A stretch of 64,000 bases of DNA from Lepas anatifera (lineage: Eukaryota > Arthropoda > Thecostraca > Lepadidae), in assembly GCA_034440635.1 (NCBI GenBank), contig JAOTON010002267.1, positions 276,001 to 340,000 of the forward strand, given 5' to 3'. Of this stretch, positions 63,747 to 64,000 are shown piece by piece (the stretch's first letter is position 1; each line of letters opens with the position of its first letter). The notes beneath the pieces are model-generated. The model saw only the letters and a list, made by a program, of their open reading frames with translations. It did not search any database and was not told the DNA's origin. A program made the position numbers and the translations under genes.

Positions 63747-63943
63747 CGGTGACGTCAGCGTTGTTGACCAGCTCGCTGCTGGTGGTGCCGTCGTTGAGCC
63801 GCTCGCCACAGAGCCGGTCGGTGCTGAGAAGGAGGTAGTCTGACGTGCACTGCGTGGGTCCCACCCCGGCCTGAGCGTCCGGTACCGTGGGCTCCGGAGA
63901 ACCACCACCTGCCGGAGCCAGCCGCAGTTGAAGCGGCACCCCT
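63747..63943 (-). CDS. Probable internal exon of a CUB-domain protein
   Basis: The minus-strand frame contains GVPLQLRLAPAGGGSPEPT, then AGVGPTQCTSDYLLLSTDRL followed by CGERLNDG. A C..DYL.(I/L)....LCGE pattern is typical of the second half of CUB domains (extracellular, disulfide-bonded ligand- or protease-binding modules). A possible acceptor CAG precedes 63943 (TTCATCAG) and a possible donor GTTAGT follows 63747. The frame would otherwise end at a TAG just past the donor, and a TAA lies just upstream of 63996, supporting an internal exon. The rest of the gene is outside the window to the right or further left. Could instead be chance similarity. Confidence 0.45.
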
Positions 63944-64000
63944 CTGATGAATCGATCCGGAGAAATTGACGCCAGGTGCGGATCCAGGGGAGGCATTTAC

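Overview
This is a non-coding-rich stretch of an animal nuclear genome, most likely an invertebrate and plausibly an arthropod. The evidence is the pair of nuclear genes for mitochondrial functions (TRNT1 and SDHAF3), bicistronic LINEs with RNase H domains, hAT and TTAA-type DNA elements, tRNA-derived SINEs and long microsatellites. No bacterial operon structure is present. Many long reading frames that open with TTG or GTG are pieces of transposons, or start upstream of the true ATG. Species cannot be settled from the sequence alone.

Layout. 1-6.3 kb: AGGTCA-rich TTAA elements, then a small TTAA MITE (F2) that swallowed a 3.7 kb hAT element carrying a dead transposase. 6.65-9.2 kb: a large palindromic element with a TTAA element (B1) in one arm. 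10.0-17.9 kb: a TTAA element (E1) split by a nearly full-length 6.9 kb LINE with a 15-bp target duplication. 18.5-20.2 kb: two more TTAA elements back to back. 21.7-22.3 kb: a 591-bp CT tract. 25.4-28.0 kb: two more TTAA elements. 31.1-35.3 kb: the gene island, with SDHAF3 and TRNT1 both on the minus strand and both single-exon. 36.7-48.6 kb: a TTAA MITE, a 3.1 kb inverted-repeat hAT-like element, other hAT-like elements with 8-bp duplications, and a self-nested TA-target MITE. 49-55.6 kb: a second LINE, cut cleanly by a TTAA element. 56.1-62.9 kb: a dense cluster of TTAA elements. The last 260 bp hold a probable exon of a CUB-domain protein on the minus strand.

The most striking content is a superfamily of non-coding TTAA-flanked elements (called A, B and E here; at least 13 copies or fragments). 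They share a common skeleton and are packed with the hexamer AGGTCA/TGACCT, the half-site bound by nuclear receptors. I count 14 perfect half-sites in one 847-bp copy and 18 in one 1.49-kb copy, against fewer than one expected by chance. Family B carries a 23-bp perfect palindrome of half-sites that is identical, apart from its central base, in three separate copies. Precise TTAA insertion can be read from the sequence twice, once in a LINE reading frame and once against an empty site in a palindrome arm. No transposase for these elements is visible, so they look non-autonomous and would need a piggyBac-type enzyme in trans. Whether the half-sites bind receptors, bind a transposase, or serve something else is not decided by sequence.
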